From Trichostrongylus colubriformis (lineage: Eukaryota; Nematoda; Chromadorea; Rhabditida; Trichostrongylidae), in assembly GCA_963978905.1 (NCBI GenBank), contig OZ022260.1, positions 49,311,551 to 49,375,550 on the forward strand: a stretch of 64,000 nucleotides of DNA, given 5' to 3'. The stretch's first letter is position 1; the number at the start of each line of letters is the position of its first letter. Position numbers and translations under genes: made by a program. The notes under the pieces were generated by a model. That model was not told the origin of the DNA and did not search any database. It worked only from the letters and a program-made list of their open reading frames with translations. Shown piece after piece: positions 20,688 through 49,184 of the stretch.

Positions 20688-22715
20688 ATGCTGGCCAACA
20701 ACCTGTGTCCATCGGAAGAAGCTCCGAACTATGCTCAGGTGAGACGCAACCACTCCAACGGAAAGTACTGTGAGCAGGACTTGGCCAGCTCTCAACTTAG
20801 CTTGGTGACTGAGTGGTCGTGGCCAGTTCGGGTCGTGCAACGATGCAAATGAACCTAATGTTTATTCATTTCTGCCTGCTTGTTAGGCGCATCTGATTTC
20901 GCGAACCAGCACTAATAGTTGTGCAGTCGAACTGCTTCGCCCGGGTGTCTCTTTCGCAGGGATGAAGCGCCTCCGGCACTCATTACCACCCCATCCATCG
21001 CTCACTGTCGTTTTTTGTCGACCACCACTCATCGATTCCATTTTCAGTTCCAAGTGATCAAACCGACTTGTGAGGCGTTTCAAGAATGGAATCCAGCTGC
21101 TGCAGCTCCTGTGCAATACCCTCAAGCACAGCAGTTCCCATTCCTTTTTCCACAATCGGAATGGTCCTATCCCACGCATCTTCAACTGCAACAGCCAACA
21201 ATGCTTCAACCGCACGAGATGAAGGTTCATTGACTCCTGATTGTCACTTTGACCTTTTTTTCTTCTCTGTTGGGTGATTTCGAAACGTGCAGCCGTTTTA
21301 CAAGGCTTTTTTTTTGTCGACGCCTAATGTTCCTGTTCATTCTTGCTTGCTGTCATCGTTTTCGACTCGATCCAATTCAATCAATTGGCTGACCGTACAC
21401 CCCCTTTTCCCTCTCCTCCATATCGTTATGGCCATGGTCGTCGTCGTCACGCTAGCTTGCTCCTTTCGCCTTCGTGCCTCTTCAATTGATTACGACTTAC
21501 TCCTTCTCAGCCTCTTATCTCAATTCTCCTTCCTCACCGACTATAAGTAGAAACCAAAAAAGGTTCGACTCGAGGTCGCTTATGCCTGTTTCCCATTAGT
21601 TACAACTCTAACAAGCAACATAAGTAACAGAATGCATCGATGTTAAGGTTGACACCGAGCGACCTGAGGTGATCCAGCGACTCCCTCATCCGTGGCCATA
21701 TCCGTTCCCGAACGAGGATGCGGCCCATTCACAACTGTCCGACGATTCAGAACCTGGCTGCCCTGACGATTTAGAAGCATTCGCAAAGCAGTTCAAGCAG
21801 CGGAGGATAAAACTCGGGTAAGTTGCCTGCTAGCATGTTCTCTTGCCAATCCCCTCGTCTGATAAGAAGTCGTTTCAGTTACACTCAAGCGGACGTCGGT
21901 TTGGCATTGGGAACCCTGTATGGGAATGTGTTTTCTCAGACAACGATTTGTCGATTCGAAGCGCTCCAATTGTCGTTCAAGGTTGATTTCGCCGTCAATT
22001 GTTTGTTGCCATTCCGCCATTTCTAGCCTCTCAACTCTTCTTTTTGCCGATCTTTACTCAGAATTTTCAACACTTGCGTAGAGAGAAAGTACTCCTCGCG
22101 GGAAAAAAATTGAAAAATTATCACTATGTTCCTTGTTCTTCAGAATATGTGCAAGTTGAAACCGTTGCTGTTTAAATGGTTGGAAGAGGCCGATTCCACG
22201 TCCGCAAGCCCAAACTCGGCATTCGAAAAAATGACTGGCCAAGGTGGCAGGAAACGAAAGAAGAGGACCAGTATAGAGGTGACAGCTGTCATTTCTATGA
22301 TTTCGTTAGCTATGTGGCATTGAAGGACTCCATACAAGGCTACTTTCTCTCATCATACGCATCATACGTTACCATTTAGGTTAATGTGAAATCCCGATTA
22401 GAATACCATTTTCAAAAGAATCACAAGCCAAACGCTCAAGAGATTCTGCAAGTGGCCAATGAACTCGGCCTGGATAAAGAGGTTAGCGATTCTCGGTTCT
22501 GCTCAGCGGTTTGCCCAGCCTTCAAACTCTGCGCTCTTCAGGTAGTCCGTGTGTGGTTCTGCAATCGACGGCAAAAAGAGAAGCGGATGACGCCACAATT
22601 CGATCAGCAAATGATGATCACTAGTCCGTATCCTCCTTCCGATATCTTCTACCCTAGCGGTCTACAGATCAATTCCTCTCAATTCGAGCTTCGAACAGGC
22701 TCTGGATCTGCCTGA
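20688..22715 (+). CDS. ceh-6: POU class III homeobox transcription factor CEH-6
   Basis: Seven exons: 20688-20738, 21048-21224, 21648-21817, 21879-21981, 22144-22278, 22380-22481 and 22542-22715. They join in phase to 303 codons, and all introns are GT-AG (60-423 bases). The N-terminus is short, then rich in Q, P and aromatic residues ([16 protein letters not shown]). Residues about 115-188 are the POU-specific domain ([52 protein letters not shown]). After a short linker, residues about 203-262 are the homeodomain ([10 protein letters not shown] to [15 protein letters not shown]). This is near-identical to the class III/Brn pattern, and nematode CEH-6 is the obvious match. In C. elegans the family acts in excretory cell, neural and rectal cell development (known from the family, not visible here). 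The start codon is inferred: exon 1 encodes only 17 residues and is the least certain part. Confidence 0.93.
20843..20850 (+). promoter_or_regulatory. POU octamer ATGCAAAT in ceh-6 intron 1
   Basis: A second perfect octamer, 432 bases from the upstream one, within the first intron. With the site at 4791 it makes three of the octamers I noticed close to POU genes. Confidence 0.3.
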
Positions 22716-23243
22716 GAAGCTCCTGCTTTTCCTGAGCTGTTCACTACCTCTTTCAAGTCTATGTGTAGGATATCCCAATGAATTCCCATTCTTGGCTGGT
22801 TCGGCTCTCATCGGACGCTTGATCTCCGCCGCTTTCAACCACTTGGTACCCCCGTCGTCGCACTCGTTCTCCTTTAGCGGCGTCCGATGATGTCTGGCAG
22901 TCCCACCATTCCATGTGTTTCCCAACTGATCCGAGTGTGTACAGAGACATTCCATGGCTGGATAGTGTATGTAGTTACGTACTACGCACCTTGCAGTCCG
23001 CCATATCTGCTCAGCTACCGTATCCCAGTCACGATATGCCGCCATTGTCCCTTTCTTCATATATGTATGCGTTTGTATGGACTTTATTAAATGTTCTTCG
23101 TTCTTTGCGCAAGGGTAGCGGGCCAATGGCTCGCCGATTTTCAGTTTTACTTTTTTTTCTTTTCAAATCAAAGAGACGTTATTTATTTATTTTTTCGTTA
23201 TTATTCACGTTGTTCTGTGAGACCAAATGTGTGATATTGCTAT

Positions 23244-23249
23244 AATAAA
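23244..23249 (+). terminator. Polyadenylation signal AATAAA of ceh-6
   Basis: First clear AATAAA after the ceh-6 stop, implying a 3' UTR of about 530 bases that ends before a T-rich region. Confidence 0.5.
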
Positions 23250-25205
23250 TTGGATGTCAGTTTTATGGGACATATGCGCCTTCGTTCCCACTAAGGGACA
23301 GTGTTTGTGGAAGCGTTTGACTACGTGAGGTGAGGAGGACCTCCCGACCGGGGTTGCACTCTGACGGGGAGCCACAAAAACATAAGCGTATTCATGCAAG
23401 TAGACGGGATCGTGCGAAAGTGACCGACGTTTTATGTGGTCCGTATACCTGCACTGGAAGAAAAAACCGTGGTGAAAGACGATATGGAGTTGTGTGGGAG
23501 CGTCTGCAGGGTCGGGGTGCAACCATTACCCTGCTCTGGCCTCCCATGCACAGGCCTCAGCCAGACCTCATAAATTCAAACACATTTACTACGGGTGTGA
23601 AGGGGTTAATCGGGCATGGCATTGTCTTCAACGATGCCGTCACTCACACCGGTCACTCAACGGCTGCGCAAATGCCTTGACTGACTACTGGGCTACTGGT
23701 GGCGCGATGAAGACGGGAGGACGTCAGAGCGTAGGCACCTGCTCTTCCCATGAATACGACGATCAAATTGTCTTTCGCACCCAATTATCGCCATACCCGG
23801 AAGAACCCGCGGTGGCCTCGTCTGTTGAACGCTAACGCTAATAGCAAAATGCCAACGATAATTCGCCAACCAACTGGCCGATGCCTGCTTTGATCGTTAG
23901 GGGTTAGGGCAGCTTGTCAATCGCTAATCTCTATTTGGGACACTTCAATTCATTGAGATCTGGCACAGCGAGAGCTAGTTGACTATAATGGGACTCATGT
24001 TGGAATTCAGGTGCAGGCTAACCCTGGTTCTCCCAACCTCTCGAGGCCTTTTCCTCTGAAGGTAGCCTTCCTCATAAGTGACAGACCTCCTCCTAATTTC
24101 CAGATTCGCAATCTTCGCGACAATAAGTTTGTTTGCACTTGCTATTGCAGCAATCTGTCTGCCCTTTTTGCAGCCACCAGCCACAACCACCAGCAGCCCC
24201 AACACCTGCATGGGAATCCCGCTTGATCCCACTCGACCCCGAGCATCAGCTGCCAAAAATGACACTATCATGGCGAGCCCATCACCACCACATCAATTAC
24301 TCCCGATCCTTTGTCTACCATCCAAATGACGTCGCGTTCGTGCTTCCCCCTGCCGCATCACATCACAACCCACACACCCTCGACAAATACCGTAACCAGG
24401 CGTTGAAATCGATCGACTTGCATACGCCTGACATAGTTTGACTGTTTGATCAGACGTTAATTTATTCATGATATTCGTATGAGCTTCGCTCCAAACTCAT
24501 GTGGCGCGCTGCACGACCTGAATCGGGAACGAAAAACACCGTGAGCATCGGTAGAGCTGGTAGTAGGGCGCGTGGATGAGTAGCAGTAGCAGCAGAACCA
24601 GCGCCAACAGTGAAATCCCCTGGCCGTGGTCGTTATACGTGTATCTCCTGCTGTGTCGTATCGCAACATTGGCCTTTTGTAGGCGGCGGCCGATTGAGAG
24701 AGCGCGCCTTGCAGACACTTCGTTTCAACATCTCATTACCATAAACGAGCCATCGGTCTACGAAGCAATCCTATGGATTGACTCTTGAACGTGTGCAATG
24801 GGTGCTCGCTCAACTGATTTTAGGAAGAACATAGGTTGCAAAGAAGTCGCTTTCCAGAAGAGGGAACCATCGATTCGAACCCCACTTTTTTCCATTCCGT
24901 AACATAGCTTGCTGTTTGAATCGACTCCTCTCACGATGTGAACCATATCCTACGACAAAAAAGCTCTCACGTCTCGTCTCGCCCACCCTGAGAGATTACG
25001 GTAAGTGGCACCGGCATCGGCGACGGCAAAAAGGCATGCCGCAACAGATTATAACCGTACGTAATGCCCACTTCACCTAGCCGTTACCTTTCACACCTAT
25101 TCAACAGGCTATTCCCTACAGAAATTGGATGTCACAAGAGAAACCATGGGTGAAACCAGTTTAATACTGATAAATACACAACAACCACATCATTTCACAT
25201 ACTGA
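23250..25205. other. Convergent intergenic region between ceh-6 and cdc-5L
   Basis: No exon is recognised. Both neighbouring genes end here. An AATAAA on the minus strand at 24461-24466 could serve cdc-5L, but it is about 740 bases past the stop. Several 60-110 codon open frames show no domain. Confidence 0.4.
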
Positions 25206-41717
<16,512 letters not shown>

Positions 41718-42411
41718 CTTGCTTAGAGTTACCTAAGAAAGATCCACATAAAAAAACATTAGGTCACAAAACCATTACTACAAGATCGCACATTGAGTGA
41801 CAGAGCTTCAGAGAAACACAAGCTGTATCAGACTGATAGCCGCGCATTCTACAAAGTGGAAACAATACATTCATTAGGGACGCACGGTAGGGGGATTTTC
41901 GTATAGGGTCCGATTACAAGGTGAAAAATGGATAGCAGTTCCAACGGTAACTGCTACTTCAGTATAGCTATGCTCCACTCTGCAAAGTAGTTTGTCTAAA
42001 AAAGATGTTTGTAAGTGGACCCGCACTTCGAAGCGCACATAAGATAGACTTTGCGCAATTCATTTTTAATTTTCAAGTGCATGCTTTAACAAACCACCCA
42101 CTAGTTGGTAGTAATGACAATATAAAGGAAGAATAACAACGCTGATATGCATTTATATAACTGCTGGAAAGTTGAAATGCTGCGATTGAACAGTGATAGG
42201 ACGAAAACTCGCGCGAATATACGTATGCCACTCGTGAGATTGCGTACCACTTACGACTACCGTAACCCACGACCAAAGTTATTTGCTTGGCTGCCCGAGA
42301 ATACGTCACAGTTTCTGAAACCGTTCTGAATATCTTGGGATCGGAATGGCTGTCCAGACATCAGTGAGATAAGCGTTTTTTAAGTTTCGCATTCCATATG
42401 CGAGATATCAT

Positions 42412-42471
42412 ATCTATATCTACTTACTATCTACTTACTATCTACATATCTACTACATATCTACTTACTTA
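42412..42471. repeat. Simple repeat of CTACTTA/CTACATAT units
   Basis: Imperfect tandem 8-11 base units (CTATCTACTTACTATCTACT and so on) in the divergent intergenic region. Confidence 0.8.
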
Positions 42472-43394
42472 AAGACACCGTAAGGGAGTAATTTTGGCTT
42501 ACGGTAGAACAGACGTAGTGTGGACGAGTTCAAGTGACCGCCATTGCACAAACTCGCCAATTTGACGCCTTGGCATGGTGCCAAGAGAAGATGTTTCCAT
42601 TATAAAGTTGTTCATTCCTTTTACCTTCTCCTTTGTTCTTTCTTATATTGTTTCTAGATGTACTTACATGAATGTTAATGTAGTTGGGAATGGCCACTCC
42701 GCTGCGTTGGGAGTCAGGTGCTACAACTTGAGTTGGCCCGCGGCCGTCTCCTACAGCGGACAACTCGGAACGCCAGTGCGATGATGCGAATGAGGCGCGA
42801 ATACACACCGCAGCGATGCACTTTTGAGTTCGGGTTTTTCCACCGATTATCGCTTCTGACCTTCTGCGTTTGTTACGCAATGCTCATTTCTTTGTATGTT
42901 TCTCTTGTTTCGGACCCCCTTCCGGTTCCTTTAAGCAGCTGTTACAAATGTGAAGAACAATGGAGTTCCATTTCTTGTGATTGAAGGAGATGATGGAAAC
43001 TTTGCCGCCTATACCTAATTAAAAAGGAGGCACTTTGAATATCCAATGAAAGGATAACATTGACTTGTGCGGTGTAGTAGGACATGGGATTTCACGGGAA
43101 AAACCTAACGCTTAGCTCATTCCATCGCGGGAAAGGTGGGAGCGTGGGAAACGGAATTCCGCCCTGTCACTCTTCCATTTCATGGAATCAGAAACTGATA
43201 AGTGGTCGTTTTTCCAATGGAACCCACTATCGAATGAAATGACACTGTTTCGTGCCATCATCATTCGTACGAGTTGTCCCTGCTATGGGAATTAGCCCGT
43301 CTTTGCGGCCACGGCAAAACTTGGTCAACTTTCTCGGTTGTGAAATTACTTTTGTTCTGTTTTATTTATTTACGCTGCTGTATTGTATGAAGGA

Positions 43395-43402
43395 AATTTC
43401 AG
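43395..43402 (+). promoter_or_regulatory. Probable spliced-leader acceptor before CCDC86
   Basis: AATTTCAG ends three bases before the start codon (ACT ATG). In nematodes such a site right before an ATG usually receives a trans-spliced leader. A 5' non-coding cis exon is the alternative. Confidence 0.5.
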
Positions 43403-43405
43403 ACT

Positions 43406-45720
43406 ATGAAGGTAGACATTTCCGATGATACTCCCGCCAGCAATGCAGATACTTCCGAGGATATCCCCGTCTTTAATTCGGAGGAACAGAAGACGGCAGC
43501 ACAAATCAAAGGACTACCAAAATCCGGCCGATGGTGGAAGGAGACTCGCAATGCCAGGTGAGTGTGCAGAATACCTGTAACCTATTGAAATTCAATGTAA
43601 GTGTAGGCTCAGGTAAAATCCACTTTTCCAAGTTCTCATTAGTTCTTCGTCACTCCACATTTATTGGCTTATTTTGATTGTGTAGGCTATGGACTTAGAT
43701 GCATTGACCATAAAACTCACCTGAGCGCCGTAACGTTGTCCAAAATTGTTAAGTGAGATGTCGTGCCTCTTTTGGGCTGTATAATTATGATTCACTTCTC
43801 AGGTGACTTGCTCAGGAAAATGTTCACACAATGGCGTTTTTTAATTAACACGTTGACGACCGTGTGACTAACTTGTAATCCACTTTTATGGGTTTTTCAA
43901 ACTTCTGATTCAATTTTTTATGTTGTGTATACATCCAACATTAGCATTTCTGTAAGAAGTGGATCTATGAGAATAGTTCCTAGTGTTTGAGGTTTTCAAT
44001 ACACGGGTAGATAACGACAAATGTGGGAAAAGCCAACCTGGCACAGCCGACACCTATACGGTGCCAACGTCAGGAAAGTAGGTCATATTTCTGCTCAGCA
44101 CCTCGGATAATATTGACAAGATGTCAGTAAAGAACATCTATTCACCGTTCTGGCTGTTTTGGGGTTCTATTAGCCGTATGCTGCCGAATTAGGCGCCATC
44201 ACGGTCTATAAATCGAAGTGTGGACCATCTCTCTTCTTCAGCGCGAGAAAATGTAAATAAAGAAATTTTTAAGAGCATGTGTATTTGTGAAGCTGTGTAA
44301 CACGATATCGCGTCACGCGTTTGGCATTTTTGCTATGAATTTGATTCATGCCACCGATTTTTGAGTCGGATCAGTGAGGCTTAGAGTAGGTTCCACGTTA
44401 ACCCACGCAGAGCAGTATTTCTTCCATATGAAAGATTGAACGGTACGCGGATTGATTTTGGTTCTGTTGAGAGAAAAGTGGTCCCATCTATTGAATCTGG
44501 TGTGAAGGACCAATTTTGGCTTCACTTGCAGTTGTTTGAGCGCTTGTGAGGTCAATATATTAGGGAGGAATCTTGGATAGTTGGGCCTCTAATGGATTTA
44601 ATTTTCCATATTGAAAATAGTCAGGTCAAGCCTTCATGTGACATTATTCGGAATTTCTTCACATGAAGGCTCTATTTCTTGTGCTGGTAGAAGCATATTT
44701 CATTTGTAGCAACATTTTACTGCAAATGAAATAAGATCCTCGCTTTTAGTCAAGTCAGAAAAGTCCTTCCTCCCCAGTCATGCCTTTGATTGAGCACGGA
44801 AGAAATCTTGATTGTTGAATATGAAACCAGAGGTGCTAAACAGTAGAACGAACAGATCGGAATGAATTTCTAGGAAACCCAATTAGGGCCCTTCCTTCGT
44901 TTGCTGTTCACTATAGACTGTCAACATAGTCGCGGCTTGGGGCGCATTGTTTCTAAGCGTGCCACTAGTTAGGGGCTTGAAGTGCGCCTTTCGATGCGAA
45001 TTATTCACACCGCATATCAAATCTTTAGACCCCAACCGTTCAATTGAAGTGAACATATCTCCCTCTCTTGCATAGTCAAATATTTTTCTTGATGTAAAAA
45101 CCTACTTAGCTAATAGCCCTATGAGCCCTTAAATAATACATAATCTAAATTATGGGCCAAAACAAGATTCACAGCCTTTCCGGACACTAAATACCAGTCA
45201 AATGATGTAGTTGTCTAAGCTAATCTTCATTCTTTTTTTTATATACATTTTTCCGTAAGAGCAAATGTCGTACAATATCATTGTTTTCAGGCACAGTGCT
45301 GTAGTTAAAGTAAAACCCTTGAAATCATCATGGGAAAAGAAAATGGCGGACAAAGCAAAAATGAAGCAAGCCAAACTTCTCCAGCAAGAAATCCGTGAAC
45401 GTCAACTCCAAGAAAAACAAGTTAGTCAAGCCTCTACAAAAATCCTTCACATCATTTTCTCCATGTTATAAAAATTTCTCGTTGTAGGAAAGGATTGAAC
45501 GGAAGAAAGAGCAAGAGAAACGCCGCTTAGAAAACGAAAGAAAAGGCGAAGTTGTACAGGTAAACGTTGGGATTTTCCAAAATCGAATAGTTCGCCTTTT
45601 ATAACCACTGATGACATGTTTTATTGTTGTGGTGGATTCTAGGTAATAAAGAACACAGCGAAATTACGTAAGGTGAAGAAGAAGCAGTTACGTATGATCG
45701 AGAAGAGGGATACAAATTAG
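43406..45720 (+). CDS. CCDC86: CCDC86/Cgr1-family nucleolar protein
   Basis: Four exons: 43406-43557, 45291-45420, 45488-45559 and 45643-45720, giving 143 residues with all phases consistent. The N-terminal ~35 residues are acidic and probably disordered. Then comes LPKSGRWWKETRNARHSAVV (family pattern KSGRxWK), PLKSSWEKKM, a K/R/E/Q-rich helical stretch, and the family's best-kept block NERKGEVVQVIKNTAKLRK with KKKQLRMIEKRDT at the very end. The Cgr1/CCDC86 family acts in nucleolar pre-rRNA processing for the large ribosomal subunit. Human CCDC86 has a much longer N-terminus, while yeast Cgr1 is short like this one. The ATG follows GGAAATTTCAG by three bases, a typical trans-splice (SL1) or intron acceptor, which supports this start. 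The 1.7 kb first intron holds two small hairpins near 44629-44732. Confidence 0.9.
44629..44732. repeat. Two adjacent hairpins in CCDC86 intron 1
   Basis: AGCCTTCATGTGA pairs perfectly with TCACATGAAGGCT (44629-44641, 44659-44671). Next to it TATTTCATTTGTAG pairs with CTGCAAATGAAATA with one mismatch (ending near 44732). They are too short for ordinary miRNA precursors. Confidence 0.6.
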
Positions 45721-46059
45721 TTGCAGTTTTTCTACGTTACATCTTTGTTTAATTTGTTATTGTTGATGTTGTTGTTGAAAAATTTAATGCTTGTGGGGTG
45801 ATTACGCTCATTGAGAACTGAATGGTTTGACAGAGAGTGTCGCGTATTTCATAAAGACGTTGTCTGTACTTTCTGTAAAAAATATATTGAACTCTTTGTA
45901 TAGAACTAAGCTACACCATTCGTTTGGGCATTCATGATTAAAAATTGTGCAAGAGAGGTTGTGAAGTATTTACTGATGCGATGGTCTGTCGGTTTTTCAT
46001 ATCCATGCCACCAGGGCAGGAATTTCGCGTGGCTGCGTTCAACGCGCGCAGTGATATTA

Positions 46060-46154
46060 GGCCGCTTCCATACTTTGCGCACCGACGCCGTAACCTGCGA
46101 TTTGACGCCGTCACCGGCTGTGACGGCGTCGGTGCGCAAAGTATGAAAGCGGCC
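46060..46154. mobile_element. Hairpin MITE with TTA target duplication
   Basis: The arms of about 32 bases, beginning GGCCGCTT and ending GGCC, are complementary with one mismatch. TTA stands immediately outside both ends (46057-46059, 46155-46157), the 3-base duplication typical of PIF/Harbinger-type elements. The loop contains a second perfect 11-bp hairpin (GACGCCGTCAC/GTGACGGCGTC) that overlaps the right arm, so two folds compete. Confidence 0.75.
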
Positions 46155-47199
46155 TTACGAGCTATGGATGCCGTATTGTTTAAGCTCTGAAGCGATTACA
46201 TCTAGAGTCGTAAAGCAACTGATGCGCTTGGGATAATATTTACTCATGCTTGGGCTCACTATGAAATGGGAACTGCGCTATTCGTTTAAATTCGCACCTT
46301 ATGTCCCTTCATACAGTGTACATATCTCCCCTATATCACCAAATTATCGTATTGATGGTGGCGATGCTAAAAACACCGTTAGGAGTACAGAGAAAATGAG
46401 AACTGGGAAGGCATGTTCTCTGTAAACGACATTCGAGTTCAGAATAGGTGATCTGGCGAAATCCTCTAAGGAAGTGCGTTCCCTTCAGAGCTGAAGTCAC
46501 GTTGCCTCGCATCCGCAGGCAAGCTGCTGCGATGGCTGGAGCTGAACAACGTTCGCGACTGGCTGGATTAGCATTCATATACTCCGCCTTACTTCCTGTG
46601 AACGCAGCCACGCCCTCTGGCGCTGAGTATTAACGGAGCGTAACCGTCTGTATCTAGTACTCCTCAGCTGCCATTGACACAAAGGAGGCGAAAGTTGTGG
46701 TGGCAAACCACAAGTTCTCTTATGCAAGCTCACTTACCGGGGTCAAGGTGATCGTGTTGTGTTGCTGTGTGCGCAAATACGCAATCTACGAATCTGTCTT
46801 TGTAATTTTTATGCTTCTGCATTATCTAATTATATGTAAAATGTATGATCGTATTTCAGTGGTGTGTGTGTGTGTGAAAGTATACAGGATAAAGGCTACC
46901 ACTGAACAATGTGCACGCAGGGAAAGGAGACATATCTCTCGTGTTCTAAGCCGTTTTATTTTTTCACTATTGTTACACTCATAACTATTCCACAGTCGGT
47001 CAAAATTACCACCAAAGGTGTATGTACTATGAATAGTTCGATACCGTGATGGAGGATTTTGGAAGTGGAAATGGGATGCCCAGCGCGAAACCAAAATCCT
47101 GCAGAGGACTGTAACCTTTCGAGGAGGAGTGAGAACGACAATATTATTCCAGGCCGGGATGAGTTGCATGTCCGCCTACTGTATGATGCTTACTATAAA

Positions 47200-47480
47200 G
47201 CAGGAACGATTCTCTGAGGAGAGTTGCAAAGCCGTTTTTCGATGAAATCGGCTCCAATACACAACAAGCGAGTGAACTGTCAGCAGCCGCCTGGCGTAGG
47301 GTAGATGTCACGCTAAATTAACTGATAACGATGGTTTGGATCCTTGAGAAGACCGTACTTTTGCAATTCGTTGAACTTCTTCTACTGACTACAGAAGACA
47401 CTTCACTTTAATATAATCGCATTCTGATGCTCCTTTCGGCGAACTTGATAAATGGTAAGCACTTTTCACAAGCTATATCC
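47200..47480 (-). repeat. Dispersed repeat R2, left-part copy
   Basis: The reverse complement aligns to 12283-12560: CTGACAGTTCA, ATCGAAAAACGG, and TCTGCTGACTACAGAA-like text are shared in order. It lacks the GAATGGCCAC half of the core. Confidence 0.6.
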
Positions 47481-47694
47481 GATCGATAACCTTGGTTGTG
47501 TTAATATTTTCCGTTTTATAAGGTTGCTATTACATGTCTGGAGAACATCCTCAAAAGTGCTGTCATGTGGTATGATTGCATGCTCCGCGTATTCACTCCT
47601 ACTTTTCACAATTCCTATATTCAAAAATTCCGTGATCCAGCTTCTTCATATGAGCAAACTCTCATAGCCCAGTAATAGGCGTTAGACCGTGTTC

Positions 47695-48031
47695 ATACCC
47701 AACTGAATGACATTTTTGGCGCATAGGCGCTTCGGCGCATCTGCGAATCCACGATTGGGGATTTTTGGCGATGTCACGTACCATCACGTCAGTTCATTTG
47801 CATTGTGGCAAATAGCCAGAATCGCGCATGCGCCGATCCACCAATTCCCTCAAATCGCGGATGCGCCGATACTCTCACTTTTTCAATCGATGTCTATCTT
47901 ATCTTTGACGCGAATGCGCCAATTCTCTCGAATCGCGGATGAGCCAATCCGCCATTTCTCTCGGTCGATACGTATATTTAACTTTACGCAGATGAGCCAA
48001 AGATCCCATTAAGTTGGGTATGAACGCAGCC
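47695..48031. mobile_element. MITE with TTA target duplication and internal tandem units
   Basis: The inverted ends share GTTCATACCCAACT near each end. TTA precedes the left end (47692-47694) and follows the right end (48032-48034). Inside are three to four imperfect ~35 bp units containing AATCGCGGATGCGCCGAT-like text (about 47819-47960). No ORF. Probably PIF/Harbinger-type by its duplication. Confidence 0.75.
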
Positions 48032-48511
48032 TTATTGCGCCAAGCGAATATGATATTCGCGATCAAGAGGTCGGATTCCGCTCTCTGCAAGTTTTCAGCC
48101 AACTTGAGTTTCGGCTAAACTTCGGAAAGTGAGGGGTGACTTTGTTGTAAATAATTTTTTTGAAACTTTCTATAAAGAAGCATCAATCATGACAAAGATA
48201 TCTAAATATGACTATTATAGATGCCCATAACACAAGGTGTCCAGCGTCTATTAAGAGCAATTGCTTGACGAAGATTAATGAGCTCTTCTTTCTTTTAATG
48301 CGTTGCCACTCAATAGTTCGCCCATGCAAGCATTTTTCCGAAACTTAGTCAAACTCTGGAATCGGCTGAAAACCTGTACGGTAGGGTCATTCGATCCTCT
48401 GAACACAAAAATCGTATTGGTTTTGCGCGAGAACGTCTGGCTCGCGTGCTATGGGCTTTCAGACTTACCATGTAATAGAATTATTTCTCTAGAAATACCT
48501 CCATAACTCCC

Positions 48512-48626
48512 CTCAGAGAATCGTTCTGCAGAATTGGAAAGCAAATTCGAGATCAGCGTCTGAAATTACGTTGGACTATATGTAACCCATTCCGAATGAC
48601 CATTTCGACCACGGTTCCTTCCCTTG
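48512..48626 (+). repeat. Dispersed repeat R2, fourth core copy
   Basis: CTCAGAGAATCGTTCTGCAG through CCCATTCCGAATGACCATTT. It lies directly before the poly-C repeat at 48645, as the R2 core does not elsewhere. Confidence 0.65.
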
Positions 48627-48644
48627 TATGTAGGTCGCCATTAG

Positions 48645-49040
48645 GGTCAAGCGTGTCGTCGCAAAAAAATTTTCCAAAAAATACGACCTCCCCCCCCTAA
48701 AAAAGGGTTTATCATATAAGCCCTCTTTTTATTTCCCGGTAGTTTCCTACCCAGACAATGCGATTCATCAAGGGAATTGAGAGCGTATGACGAAGAACTT
48801 ATCATCGCCAGTACGACGATGATCCTTCCACCGTCTGGCGGAGGCGGGGCTTATACTGAACTGGAGGTAGCGAGTGAGGCAAAATCATTTTACCGTTTTC
48901 ATAACGAAGCACTGTGACAATAAAGCTCTTCCCTTCTCTTATTCTGTTATGCCACTGAACCACTCCCAACAGGACTAAAGCCATTTTAGTGACCATATGA
49001 AAGGAATAAGAACCCAGCAAAAGTTATTGCTTCTATGTAT
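48645..49040. repeat. Dispersed poly-C repeat, copy 2
   Basis: Matches 11924-12200 in the same orientation (AGGGTCAAGCGT, AAAATACGACCTCCCCCC, then GGAATAAGAACCCAGCAAAA). Diverged and non-coding. Confidence 0.6.
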
Positions 49041-49184
49041 TCGAAACGAAAGCTTCGCCGACAATGAGTCATGCGCCCATTCTTCGTTAACAGCGGAGAA
49101 GTGTAAAACGTTATACTATGCGGCAGGGATGAAAATAGGATAACAAAGCTGCATAAAAATGCAACAAAAACCATATAAACAGAA

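Larger units (their letters stand above)
41718..43405. promoter_or_regulatory. Divergent intergenic region between cdc-5L and CCDC86
   Basis: The two start codons face away from each other, 1.69 kb apart, so promoters of both genes must lie here. It contains a (CTACTTACTAT)n-like simple repeat at about 42412-42471. No TATA box or other motif stands out. Whether the genes share control is inference from layout only. Confidence 0.4.

Noticed and set aside
22662..23126. 154-codon minus-strand open frame over the ceh-6 last exon and 3' UTR
   Set aside because: It is antisense to the well-supported homeodomain exon and has no recognisable domain.
44629..44732. miRNA precursor in CCDC86 intron 1
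   Set aside because: Stems of 13-14 bp are too short for Drosha/Dicer substrates.
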